A stretch of DNA of 64,000 nucleotides, taken from NCBI GenBank assembly GCA_016712465.1, contig JADJQZ010000001.1, positions 62,001 through 126,000 on the forward strand, in the 5' to 3' direction. Of this stretch, positions 8,460 through 17,786 are shown in pieces. Numbering within the stretch: the first letter of the stretch is position 1; the number at the start of each line of letters is the position of its first letter. The position numbers and the translations under genes were made by a program. This DNA comes from Candidatus Obscuribacter sp. Lineage in GTDB: Bacteria > Cyanobacteriota > Vampirovibrionia > Obscuribacterales > Obscuribacteraceae. The notes under the pieces were generated by a model. It made no database searches. It was given only the letters and a program-made list of their open reading frames with translations, and was not told the origin of the DNA.

Positions 8460-10520
8460 TTAGTCAGCCAGTCCTGAGTATTTGAGAAGGGCATCAATGG
8501 TGGGTTTACGGCCGCGGTAGGCGACATAAAGTTCCATCATGGGTTTGGAGCAGCCCGGCTCGATGACGTTATGGAGAAAGTCTTCCCCGGTTTGTCTACT
8601 CAAGATGCCGTCTTCTTCAAACTTGGAATAGCCGTCCGCCGCCAGTAATTCAGCCCATTTGTAACTGTAGTAACCGGCCGAGTAGCCTCCCGAAAATATA
8701 TGGTTAAAGGCGTTTTGGAAGCGAACCCATTCTGGTGGAATGTTCACCGCCACTTCCTGACGGACTTTATCGAGCGTTGCCTGAATGTCTTTGCCGGTCA
8801 TGGCCGCAGCGTTCATGTGCATGCGGAAGTCGAAGAGCGCGAACTCCAGCTGTCTGACTGTTTGCATGGCCGACTGGAAGTGTTTGGCGGCAAGCAAGTT
8901 CTTCAATAGCGCTTCCGGCAGAGGCTCACCGGTTTCATAGTGACCACTGATTAACTCCAGACCGGCGCGCTCGAAGCAGAAGAACTCCATTATCTGACTG
9001 GGCAGTTCAATTGCGTCCCACTCCACGTTCATGCCGCCTGAGGTTGGTAGATCTGCCAGAGTGAGCATGTGATGCAGACCGTGACCGAACTCGTGGAAGA
9101 GTGTTACCACATCAGCATGGCGTAGCAGCGCCGGTTTGCCTCCCACCGGAGGAGCGAAATTGCAGGTCAGATAGGCGACCGGAATTTGCAAGTAGTCCTC
9201 CCTCAAGAAACGACTGGTGCAGACATCCATCCAGGCTCCGCCCCGTTTGTTTTTACGGGCGTAGAGATCCAGGTAGAATTTGCCCCGCACTTTGCCTTGC
9301 TGGTCGTGAATCTCGAAGAATCTCACATCAGGATGCCAGACTTCTATACCGTGACGTTCGTGGATGGTGAATCCATAGAGCTTTTCCACCACCGCGAAGA
9401 GACCCTGGCAAGCTTGATTGGCCGGGAAATAGGGCAGCAGCACCTCGTCGGATACGGAGTAGAGAGAAGCTTTCATCTTTTCAGAAAAGTAGGCGACGTC
9501 CCAGTTCTCCAGCCCCTCTTCACCGACAAGAGCCGGATAGTTGGATCTTGCCCAGTTGACCAGTTCTTCCTTTTCCTTGACGGCAAGGGGATAGGCGCGT
9601 GTACTGAGTTCTTGCAAGAAGTCCAGTACTGTGTCGGTTTGGCGAGCCATTTTGCGAGCCAGAGAGAGCTGGGCATAGTTCTCGAAACCCAGTAACTGCG
9701 CCAGCTCTTGCTTGAGAGCCAGGAGTTCTTCCATGACCTTTGTGTTGTCGAACTTGCCGGCGTCCGGTCCGTTTTCCGAGGCTCTCGTCATGTAGGCTTT
9801 GTAAACTTCAGCCCGCAGTTCGCGGTCGTCGCAATAAGTGAGAATGGCGTTATAACAGGGAAAGTCCAGGGTTACTAGATAGCCTGCTTTGCCTGCTTGT
9901 TTGGCGTATTGGGCAAGCATGGCCAGTGCCGATTCCGGCAGTCCTTTGAGGCGGTAGCTACTGTTGTCTTCCAGGTGAATGGTGAAGGCGGCGGTGGCAT
10001 CCAGGACATTGTTGCTGAAAGTGGTGCCTATCTCGGTCAATCTGGCTTTGATGGCACCAAAGCGGCTGCGCGCCTCTCCTTCCAGGGCGATGCCGGACAA
10101 CTGGAAACCAAGCAGGGCATCATCGATGATTTTGCGCTTAGCCTGATCAAGGCTTTCGTACTGGCTAGCTTTCACCGCCTGGTAAAGCTTAAAGAGGTCT
10201 TCGTTCTGTCCTAATTCGGTGCCATATGCGGAGATGAGGGACTGGGCGGCGGCGTGTACGGGTCTTAACTCGTCGCTGTTCTTGACGCCGCTCAAGTGTT
10301 CAATTGGCGACCAGGCCCGGGAGAGGCGATCTTCCAGTATTTCCAGGGCGGTGATGTCATCCCAGGTGGGATTTTCTTTAGCAGTGAGAGTGGCGATTGC
10401 TGCTCTGTTGTCAGCCAAAATTTGCTCTATGGCCGGCAGTATGTGTTCCACTTTTATCTGAGCAAAGGGAGGCAGTGTATTGCCGACTAGAGTCAATAGG
10501 GGATTTTTTTGTTTTGACAT
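8460..10520 (-). CDS. prlC: oligopeptidase A, M3 family zinc metallopeptidase
   Basis: A 686-residue cytoplasmic M3-family peptidase, the usual length for oligopeptidase A/PrlC. The zinc site HEFGHGLHHM lies near residue 474, with the third ligand Glu in the following EFFCFE stretch about 28 residues on. GYYSYKWAELLAAD near the C-terminus is also typical of the family. It degrades short peptides, including cleaved signal peptides and products of ATP-dependent proteases. The gene is single, starts at ATG 10520 and ends at its own terminator. Confidence 0.95.
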   Translation of the reverse strand: MSKQKNPLLTLVGNTLPPFAQIKVEHILPAIEQILADNRAAIATLTAKENPTWDDITALEILEDRLSRAWSPIEHLSGVKNSDELRPVHAAAQSLISAYGTELGQNEDLFKLYQAVKASQYESLDQAKRKIIDDALLGFQLSGIALEGEARSRFGAIKARLTEIGTTFSNNVLDATAAFTIHLEDNSSYRLKGLPESALAMLAQYAKQAGKAGYLVTLDFPCYNAILTYCDDRELRAEVYKAYMTRASENGPDAGKFDNTKVMEELLALKQELAQLLGFENYAQLSLARKMARQTDTVLDFLQELSTRAYPLAVKEKEELVNWARSNYPALVGEEGLENWDVAYFSEKMKASLYSVSDEVLLPYFPANQACQGLFAVVEKLYGFTIHERHGIEVWHPDVRFFEIHDQQGKVRGKFYLDLYARKNKRGGAWMDVCTSRFLREDYLQIPVAYLTCNFAPPVGGKPALLRHADVVTLFHEFGHGLHHMLTLADLPTSGGMNVEWDAIELPSQIMEFFCFERAGLELISGHYETGEPLPEALLKNLLAAKHFQSAMQTVRQLEFALFDFRMHMNAAAMTGKDIQATLDKVRQEVAVNIPPEWVRFQNAFNHIFSGGYSAGYYSYKWAELLAADGYSKFEEDGILSRQTGEDFLHNVIEPGCSKPMMELYVAYRGRKPTIDALLKYSGLAD

Positions 10521-11087
10521 GATTGATACCTGTGACTTGATTTAAGAAGATAAAGCCATTGCTTACTCGCTTGAAATAATCCAATAGTTTTCTGCGTGGC
10601 GGCATTCAGGCAAAGTCAATTGCCGGAAAATGCTGCAAGCAGAGCGATCCCTGTGAGGGTTAGTGTCCTTGTATTTACTTTGGAGAAATAAGAGAGTAAT
10701 TCGAACCTAGTAAGTTTTCCTGGCTCTAGCAACATGTCTGAATGCTTGTTTCTTTCCTTTTTGCGTAAATACCGTCTAAAGAGCGTTACCAGTGCTTGCA
10801 ACTGTCTCTCCAAAGCCGGAAGAAGTGGTGCTGTCAATCTTATCTGCGCTGATGATTGAGGCTTGGGCTAGTCAGAGCTGTACAACTAAATAATGTCGTA
10901 GAGAGCGGAAAAACAGAAGATGAGCAGGCGGTCAGGTGCTACGGAGAGCATGGTAGAAGGGAAGAGGGCTCAAGAGCCCTCCTCTGACGTTCTCCGTTCA
11001 AGCGGATGCAGGACCGGATTGTGGTGCCTGCGCTGCCTAGGGTGTGCCATCAGAGGCAGCGCTTCCGGTTGTGGTGCGGGCTCTTCT
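10521..11087. other. intergenic, 567 bp
   Basis: No firm gene. A minus-strand frame 10837-10616 (73 aa, TTG start, hydrophobic C-terminus) is possible but has no good ribosome binding site. A hairpin GAGGGCT-CAAG-AGCCCTC sits at 10964-10981 and may end the RidA-like gene on the minus strand. Confidence 0.4.
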
Positions 11088-11750
11088 TCAAACTTTGTCT
11101 GAGAGCTTTGCCGAAGCCAGGCTCTTCAGTCTGAACTCGCATTCCACCTCCACGGCGATGCCGAAAGGCAAGGTGTTGGCACCGATGGCGCTGCGGGTGC
11201 CTCTGCCTTTTATCTCGCCGAAGACAAGTTCCATCACTTCCGAGAAGCCGTCGATAACGAAAGGGGTATCGCCGAACTTCTTGGTGCAATTGACCCAGCC
11301 GAGAGTCTTCAGGAGTCGATCGATGCGATAGATTCCTACTTCGGCCTCGATGCTGGCCAATACGCCGAGGGCCACGTGATTGGCGGCATTTCTTGCTTCT
11401 GCCGCAGTCAGACGGGCTTGCTTCCGCTTTTCTCCGCCTGTCTTTCTGACGTGTCGCCTGGAGCCGACTTTGCCGCAGATAGGCTTGCCGTTCACCCAGG
11501 GACCGTGTCCTGACACAAGGAGGCGATTGCCGTTCACGAATACCGAGTCGTACATGCCCACAGCCTCTTTGGGTTCGGGTAGAACCAGTCCAGAGGCTTG
11601 CAGCCTTTCGACGGCGCTGGCATGGGGGTTCGTCTTGAGGAGTTCTGCCACTCTCTGCTTTGCCGACTCGATTGCGACTCTACAGGCAAAGCCGGGAATC
11701 TTGTTCAGTTCCTTCTCGACTTCTGCCAGGGTGAGATCGGTGGTGTTCAT
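11088..11750 (-). CDS. RidA/YjgF family protein
   Basis: A 220-residue protein. Its last two thirds match the RidA-like subgroup that carries VSGHGPWVNGKPICGKVG, then ALGVLASIEAEVG, a VNCTKKFGDTPFVIDGFSE stretch and the C-terminal RSAIGANTLPFGIAVEVECEF. RidA proteins hydrolyse reactive enamine/imine intermediates; this longer subgroup is poorly characterised. The N-terminal 60 residues are helical and charged. The insert RRHVRKTGGEKRKQARLTA is unusually basic compared with other members and might bind nucleic acid. The gene follows the small membrane gene at 11835-12167 on the same strand. Confidence 0.82.
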   Translation of the reverse strand: MNTTDLTLAEVEKELNKIPGFACRVAIESAKQRVAELLKTNPHASAVERLQASGLVLPEPKEAVGMYDSVFVNGNRLLVSGHGPWVNGKPICGKVGSRRHVRKTGGEKRKQARLTAAEARNAANHVALGVLASIEAEVGIYRIDRLLKTLGWVNCTKKFGDTPFVIDGFSEVMELVFGEIKGRGTRSAIGANTLPFGIAVEVECEFRLKSLASAKLSDKV

Positions 11751-11834
11751 AGCTTGCTCCTTAACTGGTTGCAGATTTTGAAGAGAGAAGCAGCATTGGC
11801 TGCCGCTCCTCTCTCTCTCTCTACTGTGTGGCGC

Positions 11835-12167
11835 TTAGCGGTGGAAATTGAGACGGTTTGCCAGCCACTGGTTGAACGTCAGGCCGCTCTGGCGCAGGCT
11901 TTGCAAGAGGAGGGCGGCGCTGCCTGAGATGATGGCAGTGAGAGCCAGCCAGAGCTTGGTGATGGGTTCCGGGCAGCTACCCACCAGCACCAGCACCAGA
12001 AAGAAGAAGCCGGCCAGAACAACATTACCGGCATGGTTGCGGCGGGTGAAGAGAACGGCGGCGAAAGTGACGATGAAGAGTAAGGGGATGATAAACAGCC
12101 CGGCATCATGGATGCGCTCGACGGTGGCGATGAGCTCCTGCTGTTGATCGATGGTCAGTTGGTTCAT
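11835..12167 (-). CDS. small membrane protein, 110 aa
   Basis: ATG 12167 sits behind AAAGGA. It has three membrane segments (about 23-41, 47-65 and 68-88), a polar N-terminus (MNQLTIDQQQELIATVERIH) and a short basic tail. No family is recognised. It lies 84 bases upstream of the RidA-like gene, with a short (TC)n run at 11805-11821 between them. Confidence 0.68.
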   Translation of the reverse strand: MNQLTIDQQQELIATVERIHDAGLFIIPLLFIVTFAAVLFTRRNHAGNVVLAGFFFLVLVLVGSCPEPITKLWLALTAIISGSAALLLQSLRQSGLTFNQWLANRLNFHR

Positions 12168-12881
12168 GTTGGTTTCCTTTGTCTTTGCGTTTCCGTGGGA
12201 GACCGGAGCGGGATTGCTCAGTGGGAAGCCTGGGCCTGAGGGGGTGTTTTAGTGATTGCTTGTAGTGGCTTTGGCTTCTTGCTTGGACTTGATGGAAACG
12301 ACAGAGAGAACTTCATGTTGGGTGAATGCAGGCTGAAATGGCAAGCCTTTTCGGCACCGATTCTGCACCACGGCTGGCGAGTAGATTTGCCCATGCCGGC
12401 TCCTGTTGTCTTCGGTCGTGTGCCGTTATCAGAGGCTGTCTGCGCCGTTTTCGCTCTATTCCGTGCGCAAAAGAGTTTTGGTTTTTTCGGCACAGTGAGG
12501 CGGTCCTAGCTGATTCAGGTCCGATTACCTGTTGTTCTTACGTGTTCGTGAGCCAGGGGAGGCCTAAAGACCACTTCAGCGGCAGATTATTTCTCAAGAT
12601 TTCTCTGCTGAAGTACGAGAATGCCCTCTGAAAAGAAAAGGCAGATGAGCTGGAAAGCCGGGCTGGGCAAGAATTTGCCCGGTCTCAGTCGAATCTCTTT
12701 CGAGCTTGCATAAGTCGGTGGCAAGCAATAGATTCGAATTACGTTTTAAGCAGCACTTCTCAGAGATGGCATTTCTTCTCTCCCTATTCAGATGGCTATT
12801 CGATGACTTTTTATGCGGCTTCCTGCTGCTTCATTGAACAACACCCCTGCCAACATGAAAGTTCGAAACAAGGAGAACACC
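12168..12881. other. intergenic, 714 bp
   Basis: Several short overlapping frames on both strands (for example 12252-12509 plus and 12493-12218 minus) lack ribosome binding sites and look like chance. A small hairpin GGGCAA-GAAT-TTGCCC lies at 12665-12680. The region presumably carries divergent promoters for the flanking genes. Confidence 0.4.
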
Positions 12882-13241
12882 ATGTTTAAGATTCATCTGC
12901 CGGCCTGCCTGCGCTTTCCCTCGCGCCGTCAAATTCTGCGCGCCGCCTACGAGCTGGGGCACGAACGTCGTATCTGCAATGATCTGGAAGGTATTCGTAG
13001 ACAGCTGTGTTTCCGCCTGGCAAAAATGAATGAATTGTCTAAGGCGGGTCTTCCTGAGCAAGAACGGTGCACCGGCGATCTGGTTGTATTTGCAGCGCGT
13101 CTGGATGAGGTGAAGCGATTGCTTGAGGAGGCGCAAGGACTGGCCTCGAAAGCACTGGTCAGGCAGCGCTACGAAGCGGCTCGTCGCCTGGTGCAGGTCA
13201 GGTGCGATATGGACGCCTACGAGCGAGCTCGGCTTAGCTGA
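12882..13241 (+). CDS. unrecognised helical protein, 119 aa
   Basis: ATG 12882 is chosen over an upstream frame start because AAGGAG lies 6 bases before it. The sequence MFKIHLPACLRFPSRRQILR leads into a long charged helical region (LDEVKRLLEEAQGLASKALV) that could form a coiled coil. It is basic overall. No family is known to me. It is followed by a strong GC hairpin at 13285-13318. Confidence 0.65.
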   Translation: MFKIHLPACLRFPSRRQILRAAYELGHERRICNDLEGIRRQLCFRLAKMNELSKAGLPEQERCTGDLVVFAARLDEVKRLLEEAQGLASKALVRQRYEAARRLVQVRCDMDAYERARLS

Positions 13242-13284
13242 CACTTTCTCCTCCGGCGTCTACCCTCCCTTCTGTCTGTATCTG

Positions 13285-13318
13285 CCACCGGGCCAAGTCA
13301 GTACACTTGGCCCGGTGG
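13285..13318 (+). terminator. strong GC hairpin downstream of the helical gene
   Basis: A perfect 13-bp stem pairs CCACCGGGCCAAG (13285-13297) with 13306-13318. No T-run follows, so termination may be inefficient. Confidence 0.5.
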
Positions 13319-13370
13319 GTGATTGAGCCGGCCCCGGCGGACTTGCTTAGTTGGACCAAAAGTTTTTTTG

Positions 13371-13374
13371 TCAT
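13371..13374. repeat. 4-bp target site duplication, left copy (TCAT)
   Basis: TCAT directly abuts the left inverted repeat of the IS and is repeated directly outside the right one at 15297-15300. Confidence 0.85.
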
Positions 13375-13390
13375 CCTGGATTATTCATCC
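13375..13390. repeat. left terminal inverted repeat of the IS
   Basis: CCTGGATTATTCATCC; matches the right end at 13 consecutive positions from the tip. Confidence 0.9.
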
Positions 13391-13557
13391 ATATAGTATG
13401 TCGCCAAGAGACCCCACTGCATGCCGGTTTGAGAGCGGGTTTTCTGAAAAGCAGCTAAAAAATCCAGATTAAACGGCAGCGAAAGGGGCTCTGCGGAGAT
13501 GCCCCGGCTCAAGTAGGCGAGCCAGGTTCTTTGTTTGTCGCGTTTCTGGTTGAAGCT

Positions 13558-15014
13558 TCAGGCTGTTCGGGCTTGCAGCTTCTTGTTCAGGTTGATGAGT
13601 AGAGCAGATGCCGGGTGTACTGAAGATAGGCGCCAGTGAATATGCCGCGCATAGGCGAAAATTTGAGCGGGAATCAGAAGTATTTGATTGCGCAAGGTGG
13701 CTAAGGTCAGGGCAGTTTTGGAACTCGGCAGCAAGCGCCTTAATTCATCCATGAGTATGTAGATTAAGCTCTGGAGAACGAACCTGAACCTATTGGCGCT
13801 GTATTCCATGCAGCTCAATGGCACACGGCAGTGACTTTTGTTTTCCTTGATCGTGAATTCGATAGTGGCTCGGTTGCAGTAGTAATCCTCGTAAATCGCC
13901 TGGGCGGAATGACCGGTCATGTTAGTGGAGACACACCGAATGTCAGTGCCTTTGTCGCTGCAGTCAATTCTAACTATTACCGTGCGGCTCCCCTCCCAAT
14001 TGTTGCCCTGGTGCTCGGCTCCGTACATCCAGCGCGTGAACCTGGAGTTCATTGCCTTCTCCGCCTCTTTTCGCTCATCGGCCGGCAGTGCGCGCAACCT
14101 AGTATGCTCCTTCTGCCATGCCTTCTCGCCAGCTTTACCTTTGAATTTTGGCTCACCAAACTCTTTCTTGAAGCCTTCTTCTGCGGCTTTAATCGTATCT
14201 TTGAAGTTAGACTTGATTGACGATGTTGCAGGATATCCAACCACGTAGTTGACCTTCTTTTCCTCCAAGAAGTCCAGAAGATGGGGCTCATTAAACCCAG
14301 CATCCATAACAATTGTAAGTTTCACATGCGGCCAATGCTCCAAAATTGCCTCCACCAGTTTTGTAATTTCCGCCAGCGATGTTGCATCGGAAACGTTGCC
14401 TGACCGTAGCTTTGCAAGCAGCAGATGACCTTCTTTTGTTGCTGCCAACAGTGGGAAATACTGTGTCTGACTGTATTTCTTCCCGCCGCGATAAATAGAA
14501 TTTTGCTGCGAGCCGTAGGTCCTAATCGCCGAACCATCAAAATATATGGTCAGCTCCCTCGGCTCATGCTCGTGCCTGGAAAGAAAATACTCCAGAGGAA
14601 GCTCCTCCAACTTGTTGAACGAGTCTTCTGACATCGAATTTTCCATGCGCGTATGCGTGGACTGCGACGGCAACGACGCCCATCCGGCTCAAGTCCTAAA
14701 ACACTCTTCAGCCCTGGATCATCCTTAAACAGAGAACAATCTAGCGCATCAGTATGCCCACACGCCCCAAGATACAATCGCTGGCTCAAAAGAGTCTTGA
14801 TTTCATGCTCGACTAAACCCTCATCCCGCCACGGCTCTATTCTCTCCACAGCCATTGCTACAAGTCCTGTTACCTCTGCTGCCTTCGCCAGGGACGTAAC
14901 GCCTCCTAAAGCAGTCAAAAAGCCCCCACCATCATCAATCTTTTGTGCTTTGCAGTTTTTTAACGTCAACCGGGCTTGCCGTTCCACTCGCTTTGCCTTA
15001 GACTCTGTGCTCAT
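13558..15014 (-). pseudogene. IS1380-type transposase, frameshifted
   Basis: The N-terminal part starts at ATG 15014 (AAGGA upstream) and reads MSTESKAKRVERQARLT through HEIKTLLSQRLYLGACGHTD to SVLGLEPDG. The frame must then shift by -1 near 14676-14690 to continue as LPSQSTHTRMENSMSED, the family's conserved PSQST-R-EN block. The C-terminal part holds the DDE-type core: YFDGSAIRTYGSQQ, then LTIVMDAGFNEPH and the C-terminal YCNRATIEFTIKENK glutamate region. A joined product would be about 485 aa, normal for the family. No slippery heptamer is obvious at the junction, so a one-base loss (or sequence error) is more likely than programmed shifting. Confidence 0.88.
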
Positions 15015-15280
15015 GAAAGTTCCTTTTGCCTTGCTGCTTTTTGTTTTTCGCAACTCAATTATCCAGCAACCATCAGGACTTTCATCCTTTTAAACTACAC
15101 TCTGATACCATCCGCAATACTAGATCTCGATTAGCAATACAATCGGAGCCTGGCTGATATAGCCGCTTTGTGGCAGATAATCAACAACCGCAAAAGTGTT
15201 AGCGTGAAAACTCCCGGCAAAGATTAAACGCGCTCTCCGTCTGGTATCCACTCACATTTCCCCTGTCTGTTACAGCCTGT

Positions 15281-15296
15281 AGGTGAATAATCCAGG
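15281..15296. repeat. right terminal inverted repeat of the IS
   Basis: AGGTGAATAATCCAGG on the plus strand, the inverted partner of 13375-13390. Confidence 0.9.
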
Positions 15297-15300
15297 TCAT
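15297..15300. repeat. 4-bp target site duplication, right copy (TCAT)
   Basis: Matches 13371-13374. Confidence 0.85.
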
Positions 15301-15333
15301 CCAGGGATACTAAGGGATATAGTGAAAATGCGC

Positions 15334-15377
15334 AAAAACGAAAGGTTGGGAGCCGGTAAGGGCTTCCAGCCTTTCGT
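15334..15377 (-). terminator. intrinsic terminator of the first GC-block gene
   Basis: A 15-bp stem with two mismatched or wobble positions pairs 15338-15352 with 15363-15377 (ACGAAAGG against CCTTTCGT at the base). Read on the minus strand it is followed by TTTTT. The IS inserted just beyond it. Confidence 0.75.
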
Positions 15378-15390
15378 TGTAGTTGCCGGG

Positions 15391-16041
15391 CTAGAGCTCA
15401 GCCCCCAGGACCCAGGCCAGAGCCCGCGCGTCCTCGGAGTAGAGGTGCGGGCCGGTGAGCCGCGGGGTGGGCTCGCAGAAGTCGGCCGTGGTCATGTCCG
15501 CCTCGCGGATCACCACCACGTCCGGCCGGGCCAGGAACTGGTCCAGGGTGTGGTAGCTCCAGGAGTCGAACTTGGCCGGGGCCCGGCCCTCGCGGTAGAC
15601 CACTTCGCCGTCGCGGGTGACACCGCTGGGGCAGCGGCGCACGGAGGCGGTGGCCTGGCGCAGGCTGCCCTGCACCTCCACCAGGTGGTAGTCGGGGCCG
15701 CAGCCGCAGTCGCAGCTCACCTTGAGGGGGTGGCGGCCGCCGTGGCGGGCGGCGTAGATCCGGATGGCCAGCTCCTCCTCGCCCTCGATGACGAAGATGG
15801 TGGAGCGGAAGCGACCGGACATCGGCTCCAGGACCGTCCAGGTGGAGACCGGCTCCTCGATCTCGACGGTGTCGCCGAGCTGGCTGAGCTGCCCCGCGAA
15901 GTCGCGGTTCAGTTCGGCCATGAGGATCTGGTCGCGGCACAGCCGGGAGTAGCGGTCGTGACCGTGGCCGTGACCGCCGAAGCGGTGGCTCTCGCGCACC
16001 AGCTTGCCGCCGGGGCGCACGATGAAGTTCTTACCCTTCAT
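15391..16041 (-). CDS. unrecognised GC-rich gene, 216 aa
   Basis: ATG 16041 follows AAGGAG. The protein begins MKGKNFIVRPGGKLVRESHR and has a His/Gly run (FGGHGHGHDRYSRLC). A Cys motif CDCGCGPDYH near residue 110 could bind metal. Acidic and basic residues are balanced, and there is no signal peptide. G+C is visibly higher than in the genes outside 15.4-19.7 kb, which suggests transfer. Its own terminator lies downstream and a 509-bp gap separates it from the next gene of the block. Function unknown. Confidence 0.7.
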   Translation of the reverse strand: MKGKNFIVRPGGKLVRESHRFGGHGHGHDRYSRLCRDQILMAELNRDFAGQLSQLGDTVEIEEPVSTWTVLEPMSGRFRSTIFVIEGEEELAIRIYAARHGGRHPLKVSCDCGCGPDYHLVEVQGSLRQATASVRRCPSGVTRDGEVVYREGRAPAKFDSWSYHTLDQFLARPDVVVIREADMTTADFCEPTPRLTGPHLYSEDARALAWVLGAEL

Positions 16042-16550
16042 TTTTCTCCTTTTCCTTTTCAAAGAGTGGTGGATGGGGTGATAGAAAGGTTTTGCGAGGG
16101 TATCCTCGGCAGTGGACGTGAAACAACATCAGCGGGAGCTGATTCTTCTTCTTGGGGGGTGTGCTCGATATTGCCTGGTTTGGAGCTTTTGTTTGGTTGG
16201 TTGGAATTGGGAGGAGAGAATTTCAACCTAGTAAAAGCAGGGCTCCACCAGCAAGTTATTTCAGCGGCGCGGCAAGGGATTTCATGTATGCATCTTGGCA
16301 AGGCTAGCGCGAGGCGCTCACTACTATTCTTGTATTTTCAGCTCGCTGTATTGGGAAAATAATAGACCGGTCTAGTGCTTTGTGGCAAAAAGAGATGGGT
16401 CGAAGTTGCACACATGGTTCCCATTACTGGGGATGTATGCAATCTCCGACCCACCTTTGAAAGTTGGTTGCCGCGTAACCGTTGGAGGTGGGGCAGATAC
16501 AAGAGCGCTCCCAGCTGGGAATCCCTTGCTCTGCCCCACCCCGTAACGGA
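16042..16550. other. intergenic, 509 bp, with a long inverted repeat
   Basis: Lower in GC than the genes on both sides. An 11-bp stem GGTGGGGCAGA (16487-16497) pairs with 16530-16540 across a loop that contains its own palindrome around CCCAGCTGGGA. It lies 10 bases past the stop of the 16551-17768 gene on the minus strand. There is no T-run, so it may be a protective 3' hairpin. Confidence 0.5.
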
Positions 16551-17768
16551 TTACTTCTTGCCCTTGGCGGGGGTCTTCTTGGTGACCTTCTTGCCGCGAG
16601 CCGGCGCCGGTTTCTTGGCCGCAGGCTTGGTCTTGGACTCCGGCTTGGCCTTGGACTCCGCCTTCGCTTCGTCCTCGCCCTCGTCGTCGTCGCCGTTGGG
16701 CAGAACCCAATCGTCGTCGTCCGTGACCGTCTCGTCAGCGAGGCTGACGTCGGTGCCGTGGGGCATGTTGCCGGGCTTGTCTTCCGTGTACATCTTGTTG
16801 TTCGGAGCGAAGAACGACCGGCGGTCGTCATCGCCACGCAGGATGTCGACGGTGGAGCCGAAGAGCTCGCCGTCCACGTAGAGACCAGCGAAGAAGCCCT
16901 GGGCACGGCGATCGTAGTCCCGGAGCTGGTCGTTTTCGACCTCGTCCCAGAGGAATCCGATCTCGTGCACCTGGAACTGCTGCACCGTCATGGTGGGCTG
17001 GGTGTGCTCGGTGGTGGTGAACCAACCGGAGGCCAGCTTGCCATCCAGGCTGCGGATGATGGCCTGGTAGTGCCGCTGCTGCCATTCGACCAGAACCGCA
17101 TCGCCTTCGTTACGGCGCTTGAAGTCGCCGATCATGAAGAGGGTGTGGTCGTTGGCCAGGAGCGCCGAGTTGTACGGCAGCACCTTGACGCGCGGGTTGG
17201 AGTTCAGGTAGAGGAAGTCGCGGAACTCCGTGGGAATCTTCCGGTACGGATCGGACGGCTGGTCCGCCGCTTCCGGATGGTTGTCCACGAAATTGTCGCG
17301 GCGTTCCTTCTCCTGGCTCACCCGCTTCACCAGCTTGTGCTCGGTGAGGATGGCCGGGATGTAGACCACCTTGGCCTTGCCCACGGCGAAGCTGCCGATG
17401 TACTTGCTGGCTTCGCGACGCAGGTACTGGACCTGGTCATCGAAACTGCCGGCAGCCATGGCCGCTTTCACCTCGACCGGATGGTCGGGGCGTTGCAGGT
17501 AGTTCTTTTCCGACTCGAAGAGGGCCTGGAAGGCCTCGTTGTTGACCATGTGGCCGAGCAGGACCACGAGATCCGGCTGGTAGTCAGCCAGGAACTTCAT
17601 GATCTGCTCGTGCATGTTGCGGTCGTGCATCGGCCAGAGCGTGTTGGCGATGGCCACCACGCGGGTGCCGTCGGGCAGCGAGATCTTGTGGATGCCCGCG
17701 CCCGCCAGCGATGTCTTGGCGATTTCTTCGACCGTCACGCCCTTGAGGCGAGTAGCTCGATTAGCCAT
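16551..17768 (-). CDS. metallophosphoesterase-like pseudoenzyme with basic tail
   Basis: A 405-residue protein. Residues 28-75 align without gaps to the metallophosphoesterase encoded at 18681-19709: LPDGTRVVAIANTLWPMHD against LPDGTTVAILPDWHIPAHD, and QPDLVVLLGHMVN against QPDILIIIGDAVD. Every metal ligand is changed: D-x-H becomes N-T-L, GD becomes GH, the GNHE region reads AILT, and no H-G-H-T-H is present. It therefore probably binds but does not cleave. The C-terminus is an acidic stretch (about 340-365) followed by about 35 residues of Lys/Ala/Pro repeats, like histone H1 tails. It sits in one run with the HAD-like gene, and the stop-to-start gap is 18 bases. Confidence 0.75.
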   Translation of the reverse strand: MANRATRLKGVTVEEIAKTSLAGAGIHKISLPDGTRVVAIANTLWPMHDRNMHEQIMKFLADYQPDLVVLLGHMVNNEAFQALFESEKNYLQRPDHPVEVKAAMAAGSFDDQVQYLRREASKYIGSFAVGKAKVVYIPAILTEHKLVKRVSQEKERRDNFVDNHPEAADQPSDPYRKIPTEFRDFLYLNSNPRVKVLPYNSALLANDHTLFMIGDFKRRNEGDAVLVEWQQRHYQAIIRSLDGKLASGWFTTTEHTQPTMTVQQFQVHEIGFLWDEVENDQLRDYDRRAQGFFAGLYVDGELFGSTVDILRGDDDRRSFFAPNNKMYTEDKPGNMPHGTDVSLADETVTDDDDWVLPNGDDDEGEDEAKAESKAKPESKTKPAAKKPAPARGKKVTKKTPAKGKK

Positions 17769-17786
17769 GATACATACTCCTTGTTG

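Larger units (their letters stand above)
13375..15296 (-). mobile_element. IS1380-family insertion sequence, 1922 bp, complete ends
   Basis: The left end is CCTGGATTATTCATCC (13375-13390). The right end, read inward, is CCTGGATTATTCACCT (15296-15281). The first 13 bases are identical. TCAT is duplicated on both sides, which marks the exact insertion. The only gene is a minus-strand transposase of IS1380 type, broken by one frameshift. The element landed between the helical gene and the terminator of the first gene of the GC-rich block. Because ends and target duplication are intact, insertion is probably recent. Confidence 0.92.

Noticed and set aside
15283..16362. 359-aa plus-strand open frame
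   Set aside because: Starts inside the IS inverted repeat and lies antisense to the 15391-16041 gene; low-complexity composition.
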